NCBI RefSeq assembly: GCF_016920785.2 | Contig: NW_024609835.1 | Coordinates: 82,680,243-82,744,242, forward strand | DNA: 64,000 nt | Direction: 5' to 3' | Source: Ixodes scapularis | Taxonomy: Eukaryota; Arthropoda; Arachnida; Ixodida; Ixodidae | Part shown: one piece after another, positions 21,736 to 32,831 of the stretch | Layout of the letters: every line of letters starts with the position of its first letter | How positions within the stretch are numbered: the first letter of the stretch is position 1 | Notes under the pieces: model-generated | The model's input: only the letters and a program-made list of their open reading frames with translations | Database searches by the model: none | What the model was told of the DNA's origin: nothing | Position numbers and translations under genes: made by a program

Positions 21736-23529
21736 ATCAAGGCTCCCGATGGTCTTAAAAAACCGCATACAAGAACCAGGGACATGGCACGCAGGTGCAC
21801 ACGGGGACTGCTGAAATCGGGGTCGCCGCCGCTCGCAACGGCCCGACGGGCAAACTGGCCGCCCCATTGACAGAGACGCCTCCGCTTGTGGCGCTGAATG
21901 CAGTACTATCGTGGCGCCGCCTGGCCATTGCCGGCTGCCTATTGAGTCCGAAATATTGGTCGGTGACTATCAAACTTAAACACAATGGTTACACACCACA
22001 GGTCCCGAAGGACCAGGACATCAATGAGCTGGCTTTCACCTTGTCCTAGGCAGCAGCGGAACACTATGGGCGGGACCCTGGGTCACTGCACCGGCCGGCT
22101 CATGAATGCCGTACTGTACCCTGGACGGCACTGCGTGTAGCTTAACTGGACAAGCAGAGGGTCATCGCATGACTTTTATGAGGCGTCGCTAGCCATTGTA
22201 AGTATATATTTTGGACACTCACGTCTTGTAATGTACTTTGGTACTCTACAACAGAACACATTTGGTGGCGGTTCAGTCTTGCCAATTAAGCCATTTTGAA
22301 ACGGAACACATTTAGTGGCGGCTCGGTTTCTGACTCGGCGGTCTTGCAGCAGTGTTTAGACTCGGCACAAACCTCTTTGTACTTCATTGTCAGGGCTAGT
22401 GTAATTTCTGCAAAGCTGTCAAAGCAACTTCTGTACGCGAACAAGATGCAAGACGAAGCCACATGCTCGTGTCCAGTGTACGACTACATGTACTCATGAG
22501 CGCTCGTGCTCATGCGTAGTTCATTTCGGCGTTGCCACTCCACGCGACCATGCACTCGCTGCACCTTGAGAATGAAGTGTGCACCACAATTCACTCCTGT
22601 CATACATCACTCACGAGAGGAACGAGAGCAGACAATTGGGGTTTTTCCGCCATAAGAGACGGGAGAACCGAAAAAAAGGAAGCATGTCCCACGGGCAACA
22701 AAATCGGACGCGAGCTGGGCTATTTATTCTGTGAAGCAAGCAATCAATAACCTGTGCTTTATTTGCAAGTTTTCAGTCATTTTGTTGCCGCACAAACGTT
22801 GAAATACATTAGTGAATAAATAAAGGTTCAGAAAAATCGTCAGCTACCGCGAGATCTCTGTCGCCATCTATGCGAGGTGGAAAGTTGGGACGTTAGTTGA
22901 CAAACCTCGCCCGCCCCCTGTCCATCACCTGACCCCATTCTGCGAATGTGGCTATATACGAGGGAGCGTGATCATGTGGCAAAAGATAGAAGTGCTACTG
23001 GCACAAAGAGCACATAGTTTCCACAGCACTGTCAGCTTAGGGGTGCACGGAGGATAGTTGTGCGTAGTACTGCGGAAGCTACAGGCCAGAGAGGGGGGGG
23101 GAGAACATTCATACAACTTTTGTTTGAATGTTAAACGAAGAGCATCAAGGGCTAATTTTCTAGGGGAAGATTGGTGATGTCCGGGTACAAAAATAAGGGC
23201 CCAAGCACAATGAGCAAGAGGGGAGTTCCTGTTTTTCCTCTGGAACTGCTAGCGGTATACTAGCCTTAGGTCTACCCACTAGTCACTCCAACCAGGGCTC
23301 TGTGTTCTGACGTCCCCACACTCTCTCGTATCCTCCTCTCCCTCCGTGTTTTGGTACATACTCAAGTGCTCTGCATCATGGACAGATTTATTTTCTTTTT
23401 TTTGGAGGGGGGGGGGATGATATCTATAATAACCCTGAGACGAAGGAAAAATTAAAAAAAACGGACAGTACAACGAAGTCTCTATAAGGAGATGAGTTGT
23501 TTCTTTTTCAGGTTAACTTTTTCTTAATG
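21736..23529. other. No gene recognised (1.8 kb)
   Basis: Holds the GAACACATTT near-repeat at 22252/22300 and, at 23265-23330, a segment resembling the right arm of the foldback at 24981-25131. Confidence 0.5.
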
Positions 23530-24327
23530 AAAAAAAGTGAAAGCCGTTTACAACTTCCTGTAACGCCGAATTGGAGCGCAGCTCTTGAGGAGGAGGAGTG
23601 GAGGGTATATTCCTCCTCCTCCCTCGTGATCATGCCTGCTAGTCCTCCTCCCCTCCTGCTCCCCCTCCCTCTCCTTTACCACCTCCTCGTCCTTCAAGCT
23701 CCTCCCCTCCCCTCGCCACCGCCTCCTCGTCTCTCCTCCCCCTCTCCACCTTCGTACTGCTTCCCTCCTCGCCGCTGAAGTCATGTGACCCCCTCCCCCC
23801 GAGGTCACGTGACCCCCCCGAACCAGACAATGAGGGGAGGAGGAGGAGGGCAGAGGTCCGGGGGGTCACGTGACCTCGAGGGGACGGGATCACATGACCC
23901 TGGGCGGGCCGTCACGTGACTTCGGCGGGGGGAGGGGAGTCACCCCCCGGGGTCACGTGACCTGGGCGGGGGAGGAGGGGGGAGGAGGAGGAGCGGGGGG
24001 GAGGAGGAGGAGGAGGGGCGACGCCGCCAACGCCGACGCCGACGCCAACGCCGAGGCCGACGCCGCACAGGCTGGAAACGGGTCATGTGACCCCCTCCCC
24101 CCGAGGTCACGTGACCCGCCCGGACCATACTACACAATGAGGGGAGGAGGAGAAGGAGGGGAAGAGGAGGAGGAGGGGAGGAGGAGGGGGAGGAGGAGGA
24201 GAGGGAGGGGCGCGGTTACGCCGACGCCGACGCCGACGCCGACGGCGACGCCGACGCCGACGGCGACGCCAACGGCGACGCCGACGCCGCTCAGGCTGGA
24301 AACGGGCCCCTAAGAGCTGCGCTCTAA
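23530..24327 (+). mobile_element. GC-rich palindrome-bearing element, copy 1
   Basis: Starts with AAAGTGAAAGCCG and TTGGAGCGCAGCTCTTGAGG (23571), and ends CCTAAGAGCTGCGCTCTAA (24327), the mirror of that terminus. The interior is GGAGGA-rich, has five exact GTCACGTGAC sites plus decayed ones, and two GACGCC-repeat tracts. The same borders surround 31297-32279. Non-coding low-complexity frames occur on both strands. Confidence 0.8.
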
Positions 24328-24980
24328 AATCAACATATACAGCTTTTCTTAGGAAGAAATGAATAGTTTTTGGTGACATAACAAATATTAGGTCAACAAA
24401 ACACATCTGGGCTACATTTTGCCCGTCAAATAGGTATCTCCTTGCAAACTCCCCCTTCTCTCCCACCCCACCCAGCATGACCTTATTGTTTGTGTTGACC
24501 TGATGGACTCCTTTGTTCCCTGCATTCATCATAGGTCTCAAACCGTCCTGAATCATGGACGAAGCCTTGCAAGACTGCACTCTTCTTAGGCCCAGTCCTT
24601 TTTGGTGGATCGGGTCTTGCCATGTTCCCTTCTTGTGGGTTCCTGTCGTAATAAATTGTATTTTTTTCTGATCACGGTGCATACCTACTGGTACACGTCA
24701 CAAAAAGAGTGTGGTGAATTCATGGCACGGATTGCTGTGAAACATGCGAGAAGGTAATTATACAAAAGATGAAGCTCTAAAACGCTTGATGGAAAGATAG
24801 ATAGATATCCCTGTTTAATTTTTTTGCCACCTTAGCATGCTATGTCCAAAGTATTTCAGCGTATCGTGGCATTAGCTTTTGACTGTTTACACTTTCAAGG
24901 AAAGGCTATCAGCAAGAAGGGTTCCCAAGTCTTTTCTGTTTGCAATAATTACTGAGAAAGGTTTATGCGGAGCGCAGGTT
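24328..24980. other. No gene recognised
   Basis: The 191-aa minus frame 24107-24682 owes its length to the GACGCC repeats. A GATA short repeat is at 24797. Confidence 0.5.
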
Positions 24981-25131
24981 TGTCTGCTTTTTTTGCAGGG
25001 GTTGTGGTGACGTTGAAATGCCAATGGTTGAAGGATGGTGGGTACACAATGCTAGCTGGCTTCAGGTCTACCACTATCCTTCAATCAGAGCTCTGCATTC
25101 TGACATCACCACAACCCCTGTAAAAGAAACG
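24981..25131. repeat. Imperfect foldback, ~60-bp arms
   Basis: GCAGGGGTTGTGGTGAC at the left pairs with CACCACAACCCCTGTAAAAG at the right; inner arms pair through GAAGGATRGTGG. Confidence 0.75.
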
Positions 25132-26829
25132 GACGAACTTGCACTCCACATAGATATTGCCAAGTGGATTTCAACACGTCTAAATGCCTAAACTTTACAC
25201 TATTTTGTCACCATGATTTTAATGAGGTTTTGCTGGGGGAAGTACGTTTTCCAGAGAGTTTGCAGTTGCCATACATAAATTTAAAGAAAAAAACCGACTA
25301 TATTTGTCCTCAGAGTTTTTACAGAACACACATAGCTATCACCATCACTTATTATTTGGATCACCATCACTTTTTATTTGGGTGTATAGCACATCTGTTG
25401 AGATGTTTTACTTCCGTATGTCCGGAAAGCATCCTTGCCGGGCAGCTGTCAACAGTCTAGTGACGAGCCGAAGCGGGGCGGTAATGTTGGAGATATGAAA
25501 CAGAATAGTACCCAGTGTTAAATATTTATTTGTTTACTGGTCTGCTAGGCATCACTGAGGTGCTTTGTTTGGCTGTGCGCCTTTATTTTGTGCTAATAGA
25601 GTGTGCTGCACCTACTACTGCTTAGTCATACTCATGCAGGGGTCCACGACAGTTGACCGAACACCATTCCATAGAAGCATGTTTTCAAGTATGGGCACAT
25701 TTTATCGAAGCTCAGTTTACAGCAACATCAATTATTAAAAAAGGATCGCCATTTAGTGAATATATTTGATTGCCATAAGCAAATCGGGAAGCACCTAAAT
25801 GCTAGTGCGATTTACTGAGGCATGTTTGCCTATGCTTTGAGCACTCGCTCTTCTCTCTTTCAGTTGTAAACGAGGCAAAACGTAAAAGTATTCTAGCGAA
25901 AACAGCAGGGTTGTGACGTGCACAAAAACATATCTATCATACGTTGAATGTGCTGGCTGCCCAAGCGAGTGATTCGCTGACTGCCTCGGCTTCACTGTCG
26001 GCTGAGGCAGAGCAAGCAGTCGAGTTCGGTGAATTGTGTTTTCCTGAAAACAAATTTGCTAAAAGGAGGTTTGTCGCCATTTTCTCTAAACTGTGTCTTT
26101 TTGAAAGGATTCAATAAAATGGGAGTTTCTAAACCGGTGCTTGAGAAAATAGGTGCCTCCGCTCAGGCCCGACACGCCGTTGTTCTTAGATCTATCAGTT
26201 GACGAGCTCCACAGAAAAGCAGCGTTCAAAAACAGTTCTCTGTTGCTGGCTCGCAAGCAGGTAAAGGTAGATAACGTTCCCAGCGTCAATGCGTCCACGG
26301 TCAACAAAGAACATTTTTGGAACGACATTCTTTTTGCACCCAACCTTCCACCAGATATGTCCATAGGACGGGCCTATAGTGTAGCAGGTGCCATTGAGCG
26401 GATGTGCCGCAAAAAGGCGTCGGGCGTTTTCCGAAGCTTGTCAACTGACCTAGATCTAAGAACATATGTACACACATTGCTACCATTGCCAAGCGGGTCC
26501 AGACATTGTTGGAGATCTGCTGTGTTTCCTGAGAAATGTTTTTACAATGTTCCCACTTAGGTCAATGCAATCACATCTTTTATAGCGTGAGCTACTCTGG
26601 CCGAGGTTGAGCAGTTTTGTGTGGCTCGCATAATGAGCCGTGCGCCGTGCTGCGCAAGCGCGAGGAGCAGTGACGTCACACGGCGCGCCGGAGCTGCTGC
26701 CGCGCGCTCCGCCGCCACCGCGCGAGCCTCACCGGTCTGCGCATACACGAGGAGCAGCGACGTCGCACGGCGCACAGATGGCTCGCCAGAGCCAGAGTTC
26801 ACGGTCGTATATCCTGGCATAGCCAAACT
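25132..26829. other. No gene assigned; unrecognised 135-aa frame at 26153-26560 (+)
   Basis: The plus frame 26153-26560 includes VPSVNASTVNKEHFWNDILF and reads like protein, but no family could be named and the minus strand is also open. It lies upstream of the LINE RT fragment and could be its decayed 5' part. Elsewhere there is nothing. Confidence 0.3.
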
Positions 26830-27257
26830 AATTTTCAGTAATATTGACTAACATTTCAGCAATCAAGGAAGTTGATACCAAAATGTTGAAAGCAATAAAG
26901 AAATTAAATCTAGGCTGTTCCTTGGGTGGAGATCTTATGTCTTGTTCTATTGTTAAGAACAGCACTGATTTTGTTTGCCCCATCAATGAAGCATGCATAA
27001 CACCCGAGATATCTGATCTTCCATCGTTGTGGAGCAAGTTTACTGTATTACCAGTAAAGGAAACTGGTGACATGTCTAGGGTAGGCAATCATTGTCCCAT
27101 TTCCCTACTGTATGCTCGTTTGAAAGTGTGAGATAGTTATACAGACATGGGTCTTTTCACTCGTTACAAGCAGCACCATGGAACGCAATTTTTTTTAGAA
27201 AGTCGCTCGGTACAAATTAGTTTCTGTACACTTGAATACACGGTGCCATTTCTGGGA
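26830..27257 (+). pseudogene. CR1/Jockey-like LINE reverse transcriptase, 5' part (split)
   Basis: The frame at 26844-27131 carries KEVDTKMLKAIKKLNLGCSL, then LWSKFTVLPVKETGDMS and VGNHCPISLL. These correspond to the fingers of CR1/Jockey-type RTs (L..LK..K..G.DG, then P.+K.GD, then NYRPISLL). A stop follows at about 27130. The RT resumes at 33765 with motif A beyond a 6.5-kb transposon, so the LINE was interrupted. Reverse transcriptase of this kind copies LINE RNA at a nicked target. Degenerate residues (CPISLL for YRPISLL) show decay. Confidence 0.6.
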
Positions 27258-28145
27258 GATTTCAGTTAAGATCAACCAAAGAATGGCTAGTCGACATTTT
27301 CAAATCAACTGATGTTTTTATATGCTATTGTCTAGTGTCTCGTATGAACGAATCCAAACTTAGTTTTGACTAGAAAAAATACTTGGGGACAGGAAAAATC
27401 GTAAGGCATGAGGTGGTGGACAGTTGCATTAACGCGCACTGATGGAGGGGGCCCGTTTGAGGGTGAATAACTAAAGCGATAACATTAGGAGAACTCTAAT
27501 ACGTTTTAGGCGCAAACTATGGGTATAGCTTGCTTGTAATATAAAGTAATCATATTTATTTAAAATTTATTTTTTTTTCTAAAAATTGACAAACATGCCT
27601 GCTCGAACGACAAATGGCAAACTTTGGAGGTCTGTATCTCATGAAATAATTTAATCATTATGATATAATTTGCAGATATTATTCTACTAATATATAGCTA
27701 ATATTTAAAAAATAAGTAAGGTATCTGTCTGATACAATAGTTAGGATATATTTAGTCAAACATGGAAAAAAAATTAAACAAAGAAAAATTCCGATGCGAA
27801 TAAAAAAAAAACACCACCCTCGATTTTTTTTAAATTTAGGTAACCTGTTATACTCTATTTCGGCATTCATTTCCATTAAAAACATGTTGCATCATTTTAT
27901 TGAGAAAGAAGATACAACTCCCCAAAGTAGGGTCCTTTTTCAAAGCCTACACTTAGCAGTGTTTTATACAAGAACTGACTCTGAGTTCCAGTTTCATGAA
28001 ACCAACACACATCTTTTATATATTTTTATTCAGATGAGGCCAATGATAACTAAAGAAATCGTTCACACACTTAAATTAAGGAGAAACTACTGTGTACAAA
28101 GAGGTATCATATTACAAACTAGTGATCCGAGAAAAGATCATGCAG
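27258..28145 (+). repeat. Left terminal inverted repeat (0.89 kb)
   Basis: AT-rich, pairs with 32832-33735. The long frame at 27794-28159 is mirrored in the other arm and is not considered a gene. Confidence 0.85.
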
Positions 28146-29480
28146 CCATCGGCCACTAGGAACTTCGTTTACTTTATTCTCCGGGGACACTATATGCTAT
28201 TCCCTCTTCCGCTCTACCTTCATCTCTCTCTCTCTCTCTCTCATATATATCCCTGATATATATCCAGAACAAAAACATGTTCAAGCATTCCCTTTCTGCG
28301 TGGTAGTGTTCTGTGGCTAGCAAAAATCATTTCCTCGCTAAGCTCACGATTATGGCAAAATAGTTGCCGGAAACTGCAGACGACACTCGTCCCTAGTTCT
28401 GGCAAAACGGCCGATACAATCTTTTTTTCGCATTTCCCCGCTCGCTGTCAAGGACAAGGGGGTTCGCTTCAACCAGCAAAACATGGCCGCCGACGCCTGT
28501 TTACTGAGCAGTCATGCCTGTCGCCATCTCACTCGCTGGCGTCACGGGCGATAATATCAGGCACAAAGGGGCACACCAACAGGCAGCATTATCCCCAGAT
28601 ACTCGAGCCTCGCGTAAATACATAGAGTGTAAACGCTGTCGCCATGTTATCGTAGTAAGACCGCCCCCCCCCCCCTCCCCCAACGGGGGACTGCAGTACG
28701 CGACGGCGTACTAACACAACGGCGACGATATCGACATCGCGGGCTCCGAATATTCCCATAGTTCTACTCCACGGGCATTTCTCGAAACGCTTGATATTGT
28801 GTACGCCCGCCTGGAAGGATTTCAGGCACGTAGTTAAGATAAGGCGGTTCTCCGCGGCAAAAGAAAGCAATTTCACAAAAGCTTAAAAGCGGCGGCGACG
28901 CGTGTGCGGTGAACGCTTGTAGTTTTGGTGTAGACAGGGTGTGTGTGTTCTCGTTGTTGACACCAGCCGGCAATAAGGCACTGCAGGCGGTAGCTCAGTA
29001 CAGCAAGGGCTAATCCGAGTGACCATCAACGTAACCCCACCGCCAACCCCTCGCGAACCGGTCGCCGACATGGCTCAGGCTGTCTCATGAACCACGTGGT
29101 AGAAGCTCGGGTGCTTTCATATCAGCGCGTGGAGGGACGACAGTGCGATTCCGGAAAGTCTTTTTCGAATGCCGCTGACCACAATTTTTTGTCTGGAGAC
29201 TTTCCCTCTTTCTTCCTTTGAGGTGGATCAAGCTTTGCCGACAGCCTCAGTTGTGACCTCTCTTTTCAAATGTACGCTTGCAGTGAGTGAGCTCCTCAGC
29301 CTCGGACTTGTCACTTGTGCACCCAGTAGTTCTTTCACTTGGCAATTATATGCCATCAGTTGGGGTTTAATTTCTATTATTTATGTATACATTATGAAGA
29401 CGTCCTGGAGCTCCGAACGAGTGTTTTGTGCAGATTACTTTTGCAAACACAAAAAGACTATACCAAAGCAGCGGAATTTT
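28146..29480. other. Transposon interior upstream of transposase; no exon assigned
   Basis: Contains a (TC)n tract at 28224-28242 and a C12 tract at 28665. The transposase frame has a stop at 29481, so an upstream exon is expected here; the sequence just before (TTTTGAAG) could be a splice acceptor. Confidence 0.5.
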
Positions 29481-29483
29481 TGA

Positions 29484-31289
29484 AGTGTTGGCGAGTTGGA
29501 CCTAAACTCGTTGAAGCAAAATCTTCCGCCTGACTGTTCCACCAAAGTGAGTGCGACGGACTACCTGTGCTACCATTGCTTCATGCACATCACTAAGGAG
29601 ATCTCGATGCGAAGCTCAGAGCAGTGCCCTGACATATTTGTGCCAGCTGAAGAAGCAATTGAAGATCTAAATCGCAGCATACTACCTACAGATGTGTCGC
29701 CGCTGAGACAACCAAGCGTCGTAAGAAGTCCGGACAGGCCTGCCTATGTCAAGAGAAAGCAGACAGAACTGGAGCAGGTTGCTGTCAAGAATATACGCTC
29801 AAGGCTACGTATTGCGTACGACAGGGACGCACCATCGGGGTCGTCCGAACCAACATGCTCCACATGCGCTGAGTGGGTGGACAACTTTCGGCAGGCCTTT
29901 GAAACCGCTACCTCGCTCAGGGAACGTTGTCAACTGCTTACACTCCTGCCCTCAACACTGACGAAGAATGAGGTTCAAAAGATGATTCCACAGGCCTCAA
30001 TGTACCTCATCAGTAAATCCCGAAAACTCAAGGAAAAGCATGGCGTGTGGTATGAGCCGGATCCTTACACGAGGTGCAAGGTGAGCCCTGAGAACCTGTC
30101 TGCTGCCCTAGAGTACTTCACGAAAGACGAGCTATAACGTTCGCGCCAAAGTCCCAACCAGAAGGACGTCATCGCTGTCATGCTCAACGGAGAGAAAACG
30201 TTCGTGCCAAAGCGCTTCATGACACGCTCAATACGAGAGGCCTTCCGTATATACAAAAACAAGCATCCCGATTCCGGCGTTGGGCTAACGAAATTTTATT
30301 CGTTGCGCCCTAGATGGGTCAAATGTATTCCACACCAGGAAGTGTGCGTTTGTGTGCGCTGCGCCAATTATTATCTTTGTATTGCCGCTCTAGAGAACGT
30401 TACAGGCTCAACATTCAACACTGGTGAAATGAACTCGGCATTTCTGTGCGACCCAGCAACAGAACTGTGCCTTCAAGGAGACTGTGATCACTGCCCAAAA
30501 GGCCAGTTTCTTACACTCCAGGAACTTGATATCCCGGAGGATGAAGAGATTGTGCTTGCAACATGGGAGTCCGGCGACCTTGTGAAAAAAAACTTTGGAA
30601 CCTGAGACTTTCCTAAAAGTCATCCAAGTGACGGTTGGAAGTTGGGTACTTGACAACCATATCCGGCAAACGCAAGGTAAAGCGGTCTACGATGAAAAAC
30701 AGTGCATGCAACGCGGGAGCATTGTCTTTCATTTTGACTTTGCTGAAAACTGGACCATCGCGCTTCCTGACGAAGTGCAAGCATATCACTGGAAAAAAAA
30801 CAAGTTTCGATATTTACATGTGTAGTGAGGACAAGAAAATCTACAAACAGCTTTGCCATCATCAGTGAGGACCTGTGTCACGACGCCGCTCACGCTTGCT
30901 TGGCTCTAGAAAAAGTGAAGGAGTGGGTTGAAGACAACGTTGCGGTATACTCGTACATGACGTACTCAAGTGACGGCGCCGCCAGTCATTTCAAGAATCG
31001 CTACCAGCTTCACCAATTTGCAAAGGACGATTGCCCACAAGCCCAGTGGTTATTTTCTGCATCTGGACATGGGAAAAATGCATGTGACGGAGTTGGCGGA
31101 CTCGTGAAGCACCAGGCCACTCTGAACAACCTGAGAGAACGTTCAGTAAGCGCAATTCAGACGGCCAGGACAATGGTGAGCGTTCTATCAAAGAAACTGA
31201 AAGGCGTGCATCTTGTATATCTGGACGAAAATGAGGTTGTTCGGTATCGTCAACAAAAAAAAGTGAAAGCCGCTTACAACTCCCTGTAA
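29484..31289 (+). pseudogene. DDE-like transposase of unassigned superfamily, broken
   Basis: Likely to cut and join the ends of the surrounding long-TIR transposon. The N-terminal region has a YLCYHCFMH cysteine motif. One in-frame stop lies at 30135. At about 30740 comes FDFAENW, at 30965 SSDGAASHFKNR, and at 31060-31110 SGHGKNACDGVGGLVK, which look like the acidic catalytic positions of a DDE/D nuclease. The frame shifts at about 30590 and 30800, both within runs of eight A (30585-30592 and 30793-30800). The end reads QQKKVKAAYNSL. There is no ATG near the start (a stop at 29481 precedes it), so the protein probably begins in an upstream exon. Similar D-F-x-E-N / HGK...DG.GG proteins are, from memory, common as 'uncharacterized' invertebrate sequences. 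Superfamily not known to me. Confidence 0.65.
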
Positions 31290-31396
31290 CGCCGAATTGG
31301 AGCGCAGCTCTTGAGGAGGAGGAGGGAAGGGCGCTGGGAGGGGGGGGGGGTTAGACTAACCAGGGGGGGGGGGGGTCACGTGACCTTGGGGGTCAC

Positions 31397-31966
31397 GTGA
31401 CCCCCAATGCCGATGATGTCATCACTGACGTCACTGATGATGTCATCAGTGACGATGACGATGCGGGTACCGATGACGTCATTAGTGACGTCACTGATGA
31501 CTTCACCAGTGATGATGACGATGACGATGCGAATGTCGGTGACGTCATCAGTGACGTCGCTGACGACGTCATCAGTGATGATGACGATGACGATGCGGAT
31601 GCCGGTGACGACATCAGTGACATCACTGATGACGTCATCAGTGATGATGACGTCACCGGCATCCACATCGTCATCGTCATCATCACTGATGACGTCACCG
31701 GCATCCACATCGTCATCGTCATCATCACTGATGACGTCACCGGCATCCGCATCGTCATCGTTATCATCATTGATGTCATCATCACTGATGACGTCACCGG
31801 CATCCACATCGTCATCGTCATCATCACTGATGACGTCACCGGCATGCACATCGGCATCCGCATCGTCATCGTCATCATCACTGATGTTGACGTCATCAGT
31901 GAGGATGACGATGACGATGTGGATGCCGGTGACGTCATCAGTGTCGATGAAGTCATTGGGGGGTCA
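31397..31966. repeat. Array of 12 TGACGTCA (CRE) palindromes
   Basis: A degenerate repeat of GATGACGTCATCAGTGATGA, GATGACGATG and ATGCCGGTGACGTCA units. The first part reads mostly in one direction (GATGACGATG), the middle in the opposite direction (CATCGTCATC), and the end again forward, giving a large imperfect palindrome. Twelve exact TGACGTCA octamers are present. Four frames stay open because the codons repeat; the Asp-rich frame 31397-32050 is regarded as non-coding. Confidence 0.85.
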
Positions 31967-32157
31967 CGCGACATCGCCGGGGGTCACGTGACCTCGGGGG
32001 GTCACGTGACCTCGAGGAGGGGGTCACGTGACCTCAGGGGAGTCACGTGACCTCGAGGAGGGGGTCACGTGACATCAGGGGAGTCACGTGACTTCGGGGG
32101 GTCACGTGACCTCGGGGGGGTCACGTGCCCCCCCACGAAGTCACGTGGGGGGCTCGC

Positions 32158-32201
32158 GCGGTGCATTATGGGACATTTCCCATGATGCACCGCGCGGTTA
32201 C
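32158..32201. repeat. Hairpin with ~19-bp arms
   Basis: CGCGCGGTGCATTATGGGA and its near-perfect mirror TCCCATGATGCACCGCGCG around a short loop. Confidence 0.85.
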
Positions 32202-32203
32202 GC

Positions 32204-32240
<37 letters not shown>

Positions 32241-32279
32241 GCTCAAGCCGGAAACGGGCCCCTAAGAGCTGCGCTCTAA

Positions 32280-32831
32280 GAAGAAGAGTGGCTGACGGTG
32301 CGCGCCTTCCCTGGCATTCAGTCTTGGCACGCGTGGCGGCTCAGCAAGTCATCAACAGAAGGGACCTGTGACGTATATGTAGCACGGACAGTCGTATCTG
32401 CTTCGAAGCAACTTTATTAAATGGGTACAGCGAGGAAAACGTTAGCGTAAAGTGCCGAATTCGATTTCCCAAGGACTGCTCATTTTGAATGCAGGGACAT
32501 CTTATTTATCACATTTTTCTTCACGGGGTATTTAACCTACTGTTTTTGTTGGTGGTTACTAATACTTTTTATCTGATCACTATAAAAAAAATCCCAAAAT
32601 GTTATCCTCGAGCAGGATAAAATATATCGGCTTGCCACGATTCATTCATACACCGAGAGCATCGAAGCTGCTCCAGTTAGGCACTATGGCATCCGTCACC
32701 TGATATTGTTTGTAATCGTAAATACACAGCCAACCTAAATATCTTACTATTATATCTTTGTTTTTGTGTGTGGAAGTAAAGTTATTTATTTTACTCTAGA
32801 TGTAAAATATACCGGAAGGTACAACTTCACA
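32280..32831. other. No gene recognised
   Basis: Unique-looking sequence between the GC-rich element and the right TIR. Confidence 0.5.

Larger units (their letters stand above)
31297..32279 (+). mobile_element. GC-rich palindrome-bearing element, copy 2
   Basis: Borders TTGGAGCGCAGCTCTTGAGG and CCTAAGAGCTGCGCTCTAA equal those of copy 1. The interior has nine exact GTCACGTGAC sites, a CRE array, a CGCGCGG hairpin and a GACGGC repeat. It begins 7 bp after the transposase stop. The conserved prefix at 31255-31296 covers the transposase's last codons, so the border may lie upstream of 31297. Confidence 0.8.

Noticed and set aside
23548..24682. Several Arg/Pro/Gly-rich frames
   Set aside because: Artefacts of GGAGGA and GACGCC repeats.
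27794..28159. 121-residue frame repeated at 33158-32886
   Set aside because: Conservation is explained by the transposon's inverted repeats; the copies differ by frame-disrupting changes at their ends.
31397..32050. 217-residue Asp-rich open frame (and three other long frames in the same region)
   Set aside because: It is produced by the CRE/GATGACGATG repeat, is open in several frames on both strands, and has no complexity.
31980..32120. CRISPR-like regularly spaced repeats
   Set aside because: The repeats are 10-bp E-box palindromes at irregular short spacing in a eukaryotic context, with no unique spacers.
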